Positions 48,261 through 57,159 of a DNA stretch of 64,000 bases are shown here, piece by piece; the stretch's first letter is position 1, and the number at the start of each line of letters is the position of its first letter. The DNA comes from Amphritea opalescens. GTDB lineage: Bacteria; Pseudomonadota; Gammaproteobacteria; Pseudomonadales; Balneatricaceae. Position numbers and translations under genes: made by a program. Below the pieces are notes generated by a model. It searched no databases. It was not told the DNA's origin and worked only from the letters and a program-made list of their open reading frames with translations. Where the stretch lies: assembly GCF_003957515.1 (NCBI RefSeq), contig NZ_RQXW01000006.1, positions 184,700 through 248,699 on the forward strand, given 5' to 3'.

Positions 48261-49202
48261 TTACACGATCAAACTAAGTAAACTCAAGATCAAGGTCACG
48301 CTAAAAAATGATAACGCCGTTGTCATTAACAACACGCCTGAGCAGAATACCTGATGGCCATATTTACTGCCGAAAATAGGATAGACGCTCAACATAGGCG
48401 AAGCCGAAAAGATAACCACCGCTTGTTTCAGAGTATGATCCATATCCGGCACAACAAAGATCACCAGCAGTAACGCGATGATCGGCTGCAGCAACAGCTT
48501 ACCAAACGCAATTAAGCTAACCTCTTTCAGACTCGCCGTCACCTTAGCGCCGGCCAATGAAGCGCCGATGATAATCAGCGCCATCGGTGCCGCCGAGCCA
48601 TTCAATATCTGCATCGCCCGATCAAGGAACTGAGGCAACTGCAACCCTATCAGCGAGACAAGAATCCCACTGACAACCGCAATGATAATCGGATTTTTCA
48701 TCAACCGAACCGCCACCGTCGTGGCCAGCTTTTTCAAATCGGCACCTTGGTCTTCACGGGCTTCCATAAAGGCTAACGCCAGCGGAAACAGCACAATATT
48801 TTCGACAAGCAAACACATCACTAACGCCTGAGTCGGCGGCTGATCGAAAAACTGTAACGCCACAGGAAAGCCGATAAACACGCTGTTCGGCATAGCACTC
48901 CCCATCCCCTTGAGTCCGGCAAAACTCAGGCTATCTCGACGGATCATTCGGCTGACAAAAAATACGGTAAAAAATGACAACACCCCCGCGACGGCATACA
49001 CCATCAGGTATTGGCTATCCACAATCGTCCCTAGATCCATCTGCGTTAGCTTGTGAAAGATTAATACCGGCAGCGCCAGATAAAGGACAAAGCTGCTCAT
49101 ACCCGGCAATGATTCTCGGGGAATAATCCCCACTCGGGAAGCAATATAACCAACCAAAATTAACAAAAAAATAGGCGCGGTAATCCCGATCATCGTCAAC
49201 AT
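48261..49202 (-). CDS. AEC family transporter
   Basis: This 313-residue inner-membrane carrier belongs to the auxin efflux carrier family, with about ten helices arranged as two five-helix halves (IFLLILVGYIASRVGII at the N-terminus; SAMPNSVFIGFPVALQFF containing the crossover N/P; IIIGASLAGAK between halves). Bacterial AEC proteins export or import small carboxylates such as malate; the substrate here is unknown. ATG at 49202 is the start. It is separate from the yadGH pair by 71 bases. Confidence 0.9.
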   Translation of the reverse strand: MLTMIGITAPIFLLILVGYIASRVGIIPRESLPGMSSFVLYLALPVLIFHKLTQMDLGTIVDSQYLMVYAVAGVLSFFTVFFVSRMIRRDSLSFAGLKGMGSAMPNSVFIGFPVALQFFDQPPTQALVMCLLVENIVLFPLALAFMEAREDQGADLKKLATTVAVRLMKNPIIIAVVSGILVSLIGLQLPQFLDRAMQILNGSAAPMALIIIGASLAGAKVTASLKEVSLIAFGKLLLQPIIALLLVIFVVPDMDHTLKQAVVIFSASPMLSVYPIFGSKYGHQVFCSGVLLMTTALSFFSVTLILSLLSLIV

Positions 49203-49590
49203 AACTATTTAGCTACCTTAAAAAAACCATAAAAATCATTAATCGATCACACTGAGGCCGATAAGATACTGCTATATGGCTGTATTGCGCAAGCATCCCC
49301 CAGCCCAACCGATAAGCAAACGCTAGCCAAACGGCTTGAAGCCGACACATGACATCTTTATCAAAATAGAGACCAGTCATCCTTGTCAGCAACAACCCCC
49401 TAATAAAAAACCCTGATAGATGGCACTGCCGATTAAACTTCGCTGTTCAATATCACCGTCTATACTGATGACAAGTGCTCGTTTTAGCCATAACCATTAC
49501 CCTCCTATTTTAGTGTGACAGTGCTGACCTCAAGATATGGGGTAAGCAGCAAAACGTTTCATAATAATCATAAGAACAGAGAGAAACTCC
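49203..49590. other. Divergent intergenic region, no gene seen
   Basis: This 388-base gap contains a 60-codon leftward frame at 49213-49395 with no ribosome site, rejected. AGAGAGA precedes the ATG at 49591. No clear repeat or hairpin was seen. Confidence 0.5.
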
Positions 49591-49938
49591 ATGAAAAACT
49601 TTCCCGAACACTATCAAGAACTGACGACTTGGATGGACAAACTTGGCGTAGCCATACCCGAAGCCATGCAGGGTTTTGGCCTCTTACATGAGGCCAGCAC
49701 TAAGCCCGGTGCCCTCGACAGCAAAACAAAGGAGCTGATTGCATTAGGCATAGCGATCACGGTTCGATGTGATGGCTGTATCACCTTTCATGTTCATGAT
49801 GCGTTACAAGCGGGGGCGAGCAAGGAGGAGATCGCAGAAACGGTATCGGTCGCGATCTTAATGGGGGGAGGCCCTTCGGTGGTCTATGGTATCGAAGCGA
49901 TGCAAGCTATGAGTCAGTATGAGGAAAAAGGCTTATAA
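49591..49938 (+). CDS. AhpD/carboxymuconolactone decarboxylase-like protein
   Basis: This 115-residue all-helical protein of the CMD family has the redox CxxC and following His in RCDGCITFHVHDAL (Cys about 62 and 65), the preceding KTKELIALGIAI helix with the relay Glu, and GASKEEIAETV. It is the AhpD-like peroxidase/disulfide type rather than a true decarboxylase. AGAGAGA before the ATG at 49591 serves as ribosome site. It probably works as a small alkylhydroperoxidase or thiol protein in the cytoplasm. No partner gene is adjacent. Confidence 0.9.
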   Translation: MKNFPEHYQELTTWMDKLGVAIPEAMQGFGLLHEASTKPGALDSKTKELIALGIAITVRCDGCITFHVHDALQAGASKEEIAETVSVAILMGGGPSVVYGIEAMQAMSQYEEKGL

Positions 49939-50090
49939 TCTCGCAAGAGACGATCAACCGTTATGTCACATCCACTTTCTGTACGCGTAAAATACAGAAG
50001 GACGTTAATCATCGGCGTTTTATCTCAGGCGCTATATGAGATGTTCCAACAGGATGCGGCATAACTATTCACCCCACATAAGAGCAAACA

Positions 50091-50858
50091 ATGTTCAAGC
50101 GACTACATCACTGGTTAGAAAACAAGCGCATTAAAAAAATGGGGTTGACCGAGGAACAGTGGGAGTCAGCCATTGCCGACTGGCCAGTGATGCAGCGCTT
50201 CCAAGGTGCTGAACGTGATGCACTAAGAGATATGACCTTTCGTTTGATGGTGCGCAAGAGCTTTGCATCAGGCGACCACTTTCAATTCACCCAAGTGATG
50301 TGCCTTAAAATCGCGACCATGGCCTGCGTCCCAATTTTACACCTTGGCCTAGATTGGTATGACCACTGGTACAGCATCATTCTTTACGAAGGAGACTTTA
50401 TCGCTAACCGCCCCTATCGTACTGATGATGGCGTGGTGCATGCGCAGGGGCCAGGTTTGAGTGGTGAAGCCTGGCTTCGCGGCCCGGTGATTTTATCTTG
50501 GGCATCCGTCTGTCAAACAGGCGCCCACGCTCGTCACACGAAAGCAAGTAATGTGGTGATTCATGAACTGGCCCACAAACTCGATATGTTACGCGACGGA
50601 GCCAACGGAGCACCGCCAATGCATCCTGATATGCGCCCAGGTGAATGGCACGATATCTTTACCGCCGCATGGGATCGCTTGCAGCGCGATCAACATAGGC
50701 ACCACCCTTTACCCCTTGATGATTACGCCTTAACCAACCCCGCCGAATTTTTCGCAGTGTGCAGTGAAACCTTTTTTGAGGATGCGCACAAAATGAAACA
50801 GCAGATGCCGGAGGTGTATCGCTTACTCTGCCAGTTTTATCGTCAGCAGCCGGCCTAA
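50091..50858 (+). CDS. mtfA: Zinc-dependent peptidase MtfA
   Basis: This 255-residue cytoplasmic metallopeptidase is of the M90 family. In enterobacteria MtfA binds and inactivates the glucose repressor Mlc. Zinc motif HELAHKLD (HExxH) lies near 163-170 and the third-ligand region NPAEFFAVCSETFFE near 219-233. The N-terminus (HHWLENKRIKKMGLTEEQW) is typical. Length matches E. coli MtfA (265). No Mlc or PtsG gene is nearby, so the regulatory link is assumed only by homology. ATG at 50091 is the start. Confidence 0.93.
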   Translation: MFKRLHHWLENKRIKKMGLTEEQWESAIADWPVMQRFQGAERDALRDMTFRLMVRKSFASGDHFQFTQVMCLKIATMACVPILHLGLDWYDHWYSIILYEGDFIANRPYRTDDGVVHAQGPGLSGEAWLRGPVILSWASVCQTGAHARHTKASNVVIHELAHKLDMLRDGANGAPPMHPDMRPGEWHDIFTAAWDRLQRDQHRHHPLPLDDYALTNPAEFFAVCSETFFEDAHKMKQQMPEVYRLLCQFYRQQPA

Positions 50859-50972
50859 TACGGGTGCTTTATCGTCAAAGGATGCAACAGAAGGATAAGC
50901 CATCACGCTTGGGCGATTGATGATCATCTTTAAAAAAGCCCGAGCGTTGCGTCGATAAGATCAAGTTACAGA

Positions 50973-51230
50973 TCACTTATAATTAACATCGTCCCATTGC
51001 CACAGCACCTGTTTCGACATCTGCTGCTTATCCTTACTCATTTTTAGATGAGATTTTTTATTCATGCTGTTATCAGCCATATGATGCTTACTCATACCAC
51101 TACCGGTCGCGGTATGGGTGAAATCATCTTGAGCCACCGCACTGCGAGAATAATCTCCCACACTCGCTTGGGATTGTGCGGCAAAAGCGAGTGTTGCCAT
51201 AACGGCACTAGCGATAACTAATTTATTCAT
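50973..51230 (-). CDS. Small secreted Met/His/Lys-rich protein
   Basis: An 85-residue precursor has a clear Sec signal peptide (MNKLVIASAVMATLAFAAQ, cleavage after SQA near 22). The mature part of about 63 residues is rich in Met, His, Lys and Ser (GMSKHHMADNSMNKKSHLKM). That composition suits weak binding of copper, silver or other soft metals, but no family is recognised and this is only a suggestion. GAGG seven bases before the ATG supports translation. It is convergent with mtfA and follows the Bcr/CflA gene divergently or independently. Confidence 0.75.
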   Translation of the reverse strand: MNKLVIASAVMATLAFAAQSQASVGDYSRSAVAQDDFTHTATGSGMSKHHMADNSMNKKSHLKMSKDKQQMSKQVLWQWDDVNYK

Positions 51231-51339
51231 GGTTACGTCCTCATGGAGAGCTAATATAGAGTCATATTAAGCATAGGAACTGAAACAACCCTGAAAAACA
51301 GATAACTAGGCACTCACCTCTGCATAACTAACCGAGGCG

Positions 51340-52560
51340 TTACTCTGAAGTGTCTTGATATCCATAACGATGCAGCCAATAGCAGACCAACAGCCCCAGA
51401 CTCATGAGGACAAAAAAGCCCCCCACTAATGAGTAGACGGTTTGATCATACAACTTACCGATAATCATCCCTGGGATAATGCTAATGACCGTCGACAATG
51501 CGCTGATCAGCCCCGCACCAAGACCGGCTAAATGCCCTAGCGGCTCCATCGCCATGCTATTCAAATTACCGAATAATAATCCCGTGGCAAAAAAGACCAA
51601 GAACAGATAGACCAATAGTGAGATCAGAGGTGGATGCCCGCTATAAGAAAGCGCAATCAATCCATAGATCGACGAGTTCAGCGCAATACTGAGTATCGCA
51701 AAAATCGTTAAACGCCACATACCATAACGCCCGACAAGGCGAGTATTGCTAAAGGATGCAAAACCAATAGCACCCGCCAGTATGGCAAAATAGATCGGAA
51801 ATCGATCACCCAACCCGTATTGAATTTGCAGTATGGGTTGCGACAGGCTCAGATAGCCTAGAAAACCTCCGAAGACCAACCCTGTCAGCAAGGTAAAGCC
51901 CATCGCGATGCGGTTGCTCAATACCTCTTTGCATCCAAGCCATAATGCACTCGGCGCAAATGATCGACGGTTCTCGACCGCCAAGGTTTCGGGCAAACGC
52001 ACCACAAACCAAAGACTCGCGACAATCGCAATCGTTAGCAAACCGGTAAATATCATCCGCCAATCGGCGACATTCAACACCAGCTGGCCCAATGCAGGCG
52101 CCATCATTGGTACGAAAATAAACACCGTCATAATGAACGACATCACCCGCGCCATCGCTCGACCAGAATAAAGATCCCTCACTAAGGCAACGGAAACAAC
52201 TCTTGGCCCCGCCAGCCCAAAACCTTGCAATGCACGCCCTAGCAACATCTGTGGATAGGTATCCGCAGTAATGGCCAGTATTGCCCCCACCGCAAAAATA
52301 AACAGCCCTAACAAAATAGATAACTTGCGACCAATAGAGTCAGATAACGGTCCATAGAGAAACTGACCGACCCCCATTCCCGCTAGGAAAGCAATAATCA
52401 CAAACTGATTATCATTGGGGTCAGCCACCTTTAGGTCACGACCAATATCCGCCAGCGCGGGGATCATGGAATCGATCGACAAAGCGGCTAATGAGATAAG
52501 CAGCGCGATCACCGCCACAAACTCGGCAAAGGGAATTTTTTTAACGTTCGAATGCTGCAA
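51340..52560 (-). CDS. Bcr/CflA-type multidrug MFS exporter
   Basis: This 406-residue inner-membrane drug:proton antiporter has 12 helices. DHA1 motifs: the N-terminal helix LAALSIDSMIPALADIG (residues about 21-37), motif A GPLSDSIGRKLSI near 70-82, and the RALQGFGLAGPRVVS region near 113-127. Substrate unknown; Bcr relatives export bicyclomycin, sulfonamides or cysteine. The start is TTG at 52558-52560, supported by AAAGGA nine bases upstream; the next ATG would delete part of helix 1. Confidence 0.92.
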   Translation of the reverse strand: MQHSNVKKIPFAEFVAVIALLISLAALSIDSMIPALADIGRDLKVADPNDNQFVIIAFLAGMGVGQFLYGPLSDSIGRKLSILLGLFIFAVGAILAITADTYPQMLLGRALQGFGLAGPRVVSVALVRDLYSGRAMARVMSFIMTVFIFVPMMAPALGQLVLNVADWRMIFTGLLTIAIVASLWFVVRLPETLAVENRRSFAPSALWLGCKEVLSNRIAMGFTLLTGLVFGGFLGYLSLSQPILQIQYGLGDRFPIYFAILAGAIGFASFSNTRLVGRYGMWRLTIFAILSIALNSSIYGLIALSYSGHPPLISLLVYLFLVFFATGLLFGNLNSMAMEPLGHLAGLGAGLISALSTVISIIPGMIIGKLYDQTVYSLVGGFFVLMSLGLLVCYWLHRYGYQDTSE

Positions 52561-52869
52561 TGTTGAGATCCTTTCTACGCCTATGCCGTTACCCGCCTAA
52601 TACTGTCACCAGAAAATACTTGTGAGTGTTGATCTGGACGTTTATCTAGACAACGTTTATCTAGACAGTCATATCGGTAAGAAACGTCAACCATCAGGCA
52701 TGCCTGCTAGGCAGACATGCCCATGCGGGGAGGCATTCATATTATTTAAAGTAAAATCTAATCGAGTAGAACGTCGATAAACGATTATCAGAGATCAATG
52801 GATCTATCAGCAGGCATTTAAACGCCCACTGAGCTTTCTAATCCATTCCGTTTAAAAGATCGACAGTCT
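52561..52869. other. Intergenic region with a 15-bp repeat
   Basis: This 309-base gap contains ACGTTTATCTAGACA twice in tandem (52638-52652, 52653-52667) and GC/AT-mixed sequence with the short inverted pair GCATGCCTGC/GCAGACATGC near 52699-52720. No gene was seen. Confidence 0.55.
52638..52667. repeat. 15-bp perfect direct repeat, two copies
   Basis: ACGTTTATCTAGACA occurs at 52638-52652 and immediately again at 52653-52667, upstream of the leftward Bcr/CflA gene. Confidence 0.85.
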
Positions 52870-53655
52870 CTACTCGGCCTCGGTGATGAGGAATGAGTCC
52901 GCATCCATCCAGGCAGGAAACTTCTGATTAAAATCCGTTAGCGCGGAGGCGGATAGCGTCTCGGTGGCACAAAAAGGGATGCCCGGCTCTCGGTCGATCA
53001 ACAGATCCCCTTTAAAATCGACCAGCAAGCTATCACCGCTGTAATCATGCCCATTCGCATCCTGCCCTACTCGGTTCACGCCCGCCACATAACAGAGGTT
53101 CTCGATTGCTCGTGCCTGCAACAGTTTGCGCCAAGGCTGACGACGGGGTGCGGGCCAGTTCGCCACATACAGCGCTAAGTCGTAATCATTATTATTACGG
53201 GAAAACACCGGGAAGCGTAGGTCATAACAAACCTGTAAGAGAATCCGCCAACCGGCATACTCTACGATAACCCGCTGATCACCGGGCTGATAACGCTCAT
53301 GCTCGCCCGCCATCCGAAACAGATGCCGCTTGTCATAATAGCTCTGCGTGCCATCGGGAAAGGTAAAGATCATTCGATTAACATAACCATCGTCCACCGC
53401 GACAGCGAGGCTACCGGTTATCGCTACACCTCGCTGTATCGCCTGTTGCTGCAACCATTGGCAGGTATCCCCTCCCATCGGTTCGGCCGCCAAACGACTA
53501 TCCATGGTAAAACCGGTGGTAAACATTTCTGGCAGCAACACCAGTTGCGTATCACTCGCATTCTGGTCCATCAATCGTTCATACATCTGACGATTTTCAG
53601 CCGGATTTTGCCACAGCATATCCGGTTGAATCAGTGTGATTTTTAGATTTTGCAT
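52870..53655 (-). CDS. yafV: Omega-amidase (nitrilase family, YafV-like)
   Basis: This 261-residue carbon-nitrogen hydrolase hydrolyses 2-oxoglutaramate or 2-oxosuccinamate to the keto acid plus ammonia. The catalytic triad is visible: Glu in LLPEMFTTG near 43, Lys in YDKRHLF near 110, and Cys in QVCYDLRFP near 143. Its start overlaps the end of the aminotransferase gene by 13 bases, so the two are cotranslated. That pairing is the glutamine transaminase/omega-amidase route, used for example in methionine salvage. Confidence 0.92.
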   Translation of the reverse strand: MQNLKITLIQPDMLWQNPAENRQMYERLMDQNASDTQLVLLPEMFTTGFTMDSRLAAEPMGGDTCQWLQQQAIQRGVAITGSLAVAVDDGYVNRMIFTFPDGTQSYYDKRHLFRMAGEHERYQPGDQRVIVEYAGWRILLQVCYDLRFPVFSRNNNDYDLALYVANWPAPRRQPWRKLLQARAIENLCYVAGVNRVGQDANGHDYSGDSLLVDFKGDLLIDREPGIPFCATETLSASALTDFNQKFPAWMDADSFLITEAE

Positions 53656-54791
53656 AACTTCTCCGCCGCCTGTTTCAAGGTGTTGTCGTCTTTTGCAAAA
53701 CAGAATCGTACCAAGCGCTGCTGTGGCGCTACATCATAAAACACCGATACCGGAATAGCAGCGACACCGACATCCGTGGTCAGCCATCGAGCGAAGGTGA
53801 CATCATCCATATCGGGCGCAATGGCCGAGTAATCCACCAATTGGAAATAGGTGCCATTAGAGGGCTGAAAACTAAACCGGCTATCCTTAATCAGCTGACA
53901 AAATAGATCGCGTTTCTGCTGATAAAAGTTAGGTAACTCAAGGTAATGCTCAGGAAAGTCCGTCATAAAATCAGCTAAGGCTAGCTGAATAGGATGCACG
54001 GTGCAGAACGTTAAATATTGATGCAACTTCCGCAGTTCGGTGGTCAAGGGTGCCGGCGCTATGCAATAGCCGACCTTCCAACCGGTCGTGTGATAGGTTT
54101 TACCAAATGACGACACCACAAAGGCTCGTTTTGCGAGTGCTGGACGACACAATAGGCTCTGATGTGAACCGTTGAAACAGATATGTTCATATACCTCATC
54201 ACTGAGTAACAGAATATCGCTATCCGCCACCAGCGCTTCTAGCTGATCGAGATCCTCAGCCGACAAAACCGTTCCCGTCGGATTATGCGGGCTATTGATA
54301 ATAATCATCCGAGTATTGTCATTGATGGCCGCACGTACCGCTTGCCAATCAATGGCAAACGTTGGCGCTTGCAACGCTAAATGTACAGCGCGACCACCGT
54401 TCAACTCAATCGCCGGCTCATAGCTATCATAGGCGGGATCGAACACGATCACCTCATCGCCAGGGCGCACTACCGCGCCTATCGCCGCAAACAGCGCCTC
54501 AGTCGCACCGGAGGTAACTGTCACCTCGGTATCTGGACTGACTTGGCAGCCATACAACTGTTCCACTTTCAGCGCGATGGCATTACGTAAACTGGGCACG
54601 CCGGCCATGGGAGCATATTGATTATGACCATGCTCAAGATAATAGGTGACTCGATCGAGTAGCGCTAAGGGGCCGTCAAAATCAGGAAAACCTTGAGAGA
54701 GATTAATCGCGTTATGCTCTGCCGCCAATTGCGACATCTCGGTAAAAATGGTCGTGCCAACTTTAGGTAGTTTAGTCGGTGGGTATTGCAT
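53643..54791 (-). CDS. ybdL: PLP-dependent methionine/glutamine aminotransferase (YbdL-like)
   Basis: This 382-residue class I aminotransferase resembles E. coli YbdL and kynurenine/glutamine transaminase K. Motifs: NLSQGFPDFDGP near 31-42, SPHNPTG near 166-172, SDEVYEH near 196-202, and PLP Lys in SSFGKTYHTTGWKVGY near 230-245. It probably transfers the amino group of methionine or glutamine to keto acids such as 2-oxo-4-methylthiobutyrate, giving 2-oxoglutaramate for the omega-amidase encoded by the overlapping next gene. ATG at 54791 is the start. Confidence 0.92.
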   Translation of the reverse strand: MQYPPTKLPKVGTTIFTEMSQLAAEHNAINLSQGFPDFDGPLALLDRVTYYLEHGHNQYAPMAGVPSLRNAIALKVEQLYGCQVSPDTEVTVTSGATEALFAAIGAVVRPGDEVIVFDPAYDSYEPAIELNGGRAVHLALQAPTFAIDWQAVRAAINDNTRMIIINSPHNPTGTVLSAEDLDQLEALVADSDILLLSDEVYEHICFNGSHQSLLCRPALAKRAFVVSSFGKTYHTTGWKVGYCIAPAPLTTELRKLHQYLTFCTVHPIQLALADFMTDFPEHYLELPNFYQQKRDLFCQLIKDSRFSFQPSNGTYFQLVDYSAIAPDMDDVTFARWLTTDVGVAAIPVSVFYDVAPQQRLVRFCFAKDDNTLKQAAEKLCKI

Positions 54792-54890
54792 GAATATGAG
54801 TGTCCTTTAGCGGATGGCTGTAAATTATCAGCGATGGAGCCAACTTTATGTCTGGGCTGCCCGAGGGTCAAGCACCCACCATAGCAATGT

Positions 54891-55829
54891 TCAGAATATA
54901 ATAAGGTGTAATACACCACGTACAAAGGTGCCGATTAACGCGCCCAGTATGGCGGCGCGTGCGACCGAGGCGACTCGCTTACCTGCCGCCAGCAGAATCG
55001 CGGTGCCCGCCAGATCAAACGGACTGATCACAAACCCCGCGATCCGGTTAAGATCGGTGGCACTCATCGCCCCCTGATTCAACAGGTCGATGGTCACCCC
55101 CATCATCGCGGTCCCCCCGGCAATAAACTTCGTCACGATGGGTAATACCGTTGATTCAGGCAGGTTAACCAGCGCTAACACAGGGGCTAGCAAAGCCGTT
55201 AATAACTCGATCGCACCGGTGACCTTCAATAGATTGACGAAACAGAGCGCTAAAATCAGTAGCGGTATCGAGGCCAAGACAATTTTAACCCCCTCTTGCC
55301 CACCATCGGACAGCGTTTGAATCACATTTTTATGCTCATGCAGTTCCGGTGCTAGGTGGGATGCATGACTATAGTCGTCTTCCAATGCGGGGGCGCGAGC
55401 AAACAGATAGTAACTCGCCGCCGCGGCAATCAACCCCCCCACGATCGAGGTCGCCATAATCACAGGGACATCTAAGCCAACCACGGCCATCGGGAACACC
55501 ACATTCGCTTGCGACATGGTCAACACCGCGGCTAACGTGGCGGCGATGCTGCGTTGGGAAGAGCCATCCCGCGCCATAATCGCAAGGGTGGCAACTGGGG
55601 CATTAAAGCTGACAAATAGAATCTGTAGCATCGCAAAAATACCCAGCCCCGGCATGCCAAATAAACGCACGAACGGCGTGAGTTTATTCGACACCCACCC
55701 CAACACACCTTTACTCTCTAACAGTTTCATCAACGCGAGCATGACGACCATCACCGGTAATAGTACATAAAGCACCATATCGATAGCCGTACGGCCAGAG
55801 TCAAGAATCAGGGTAATTACCTGCTCCAT
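54891..55829 (-). CDS. Nucleoside recognition (Gate) domain membrane protein
   Basis: This 312-residue inner-membrane protein has about eight helices and two Gate-type regions (LFVSFNAPVATLAIMARDG near 71-89, and PIVTKFIAGGTAMMGV near 230-245). It resembles the YjiH/SpmA-like nucleoside recognition family, whose function is poorly known; transport of nucleosides or other small solutes is suggested for relatives. ATG at 55829 is the start. It is 99 bases upstream of the aminotransferase gene on the same strand, and cotranscription is possible. Confidence 0.85.
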   Translation of the reverse strand: MEQVITLILDSGRTAIDMVLYVLLPVMVVMLALMKLLESKGVLGWVSNKLTPFVRLFGMPGLGIFAMLQILFVSFNAPVATLAIMARDGSSQRSIAATLAAVLTMSQANVVFPMAVVGLDVPVIMATSIVGGLIAAAASYYLFARAPALEDDYSHASHLAPELHEHKNVIQTLSDGGQEGVKIVLASIPLLILALCFVNLLKVTGAIELLTALLAPVLALVNLPESTVLPIVTKFIAGGTAMMGVTIDLLNQGAMSATDLNRIAGFVISPFDLAGTAILLAAGKRVASVARAAILGALIGTFVRGVLHLIIF

Positions 55830-56094
55830 AGGGGGTTCTCACTATCCATTTAATATTAACAAACCGGCATAATTTGAATGCATAACCACTAGCCATTTTC
55901 CCGTTGCGCTGATTCTAATCTACTAAAGCCTTCCATAAAACAGAGAATATGCCGTTCAAACAACGATTTAAACAGTCGTTTATGCTAAAGTCTCACAACG
56001 CTATATGTAATTAAGCGGTCTTTTCGGTCGGCATGACAATGGATTGTCTATAAACGAAGACTTTTAACTAAGCATAATTTATGACGGTTCTGTT

Positions 56095-57159
56095 TTGAAA
56101 AAACTCAGAGTGAAACGGTTGCTATCCCAAGAAACGGCAACCCGATGCCTACACAAACAACTGACCAATGGCGCCAAAATAACAAACTATCTACTGAGTA
56201 GTTTACTGTTAATTTGCGCGCTTTGTTTACCTATTCAAGCGCAAGCGACGGGGAGTAACAAAGGCCTCTCCAGTGCCACTGAACGATTGCTCAGCCTCGA
56301 TAAGGGTAAGATCGAACTGGCATCGGTCAGCGCGGCCGTCATCGATGGCAAAACCGGCGCGCCATTGTATCAAAAACATGCCGAAATGCTCATGCCCATA
56401 GCCTCTATCACGAAACTGATGACCGCGATGGTGACGCTGGATGCTCGCTTACCTCTCAACGAAGACATACAGTTTACTGAAACCCACAAACGCGCTAATA
56501 AAAATTACTATTCCCGTATCCGTATCGGCTCTAAATTAGCCCGTAAAGATGTTATCCGCATCGCCCTGATGTCTTCCGAAAACATGGCATCCTCCGCTCT
56601 CGGACATACTTATCCAGGGGGGATCAAAGCCTTTGTCCGAGCGATGAACCTCAAAGCTCGCCAATTAGGTATGACGCACAGCTACTTCGTCGATTCCACC
56701 GGACTCTCGGAACATAATGTATCAACCGCCTCGGATTTAGCCATCATGGTGCGGGCGGCGGCCTCCTATCCGGAAATTGCCGAATATAGTAGAACCCCCG
56801 GCTATACCGCGCGCTTTAGTCATCCGCGGTATTCACTCCGTTACGGTAACACCAATGCATTAGTACACAGTAAAAGTTGGCAGATCGACGTAACGAAAAC
56901 AGGTTATCTCGATGAAGCCGGTCGTTGCTTAGTGATGTTAACGGAAATAAATGGCCGACAAACCGTGATGGTCATGTTGAACTCCTACGGCAAGCGCACC
57001 CCCCTCGGGGATGCTAGCCGTATCAAACGCTGGCTGACCACGGGCGAAAGCGGCCAGATCAGCAGTTCCGCCAAGCATTACCAGCGGCAGACATTGCAAC
57101 AATTGCTGCAACACCCTGTATCTGAGCAACTCGCTCTACAGGGAGGGGTAATCCATTGA
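56095..57159 (+). CDS. pbpG: D-alanyl-D-alanine endopeptidase (PBP7 type)
   Basis: This 354-residue periplasmic penicillin-binding protein of peptidase family S11 cleaves D-Ala-meso-DAP cross-links in peptidoglycan. Active-site motifs: SITK near 101-104, SEN in MSSENMASS near 160, and KTG in DVTKTGYLDEAGR near 265. A signal segment (LLSSLLLICALCLPIQAQA, about 34-52) follows an unusually long basic N-region of 33 residues. The start is TTG at 56095; no in-frame ATG or strong ribosome site exists upstream, so the true start may lie a little downstream. The stop overlaps the next gene's start by four bases. Confidence 0.92.
   Translation: MKKLRVKRLLSQETATRCLHKQLTNGAKITNYLLSSLLLICALCLPIQAQATGSNKGLSSATERLLSLDKGKIELASVSAAVIDGKTGAPLYQKHAEMLMPIASITKLMTAMVTLDARLPLNEDIQFTETHKRANKNYYSRIRIGSKLARKDVIRIALMSSENMASSALGHTYPGGIKAFVRAMNLKARQLGMTHSYFVDSTGLSEHNVSTASDLAIMVRAAASYPEIAEYSRTPGYTARFSHPRYSLRYGNTNALVHSKSWQIDVTKTGYLDEAGRCLVMLTEINGRQTVMVMLNSYGKRTPLGDASRIKRWLTTGESGQISSSAKHYQRQTLQQLLQHPVSEQLALQGGVIH

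Noticed and set aside
49213..49395. 60-codon leftward frame upstream of the AhpD-like gene
   Set aside because: No ribosome site, no family, composition not convincing.
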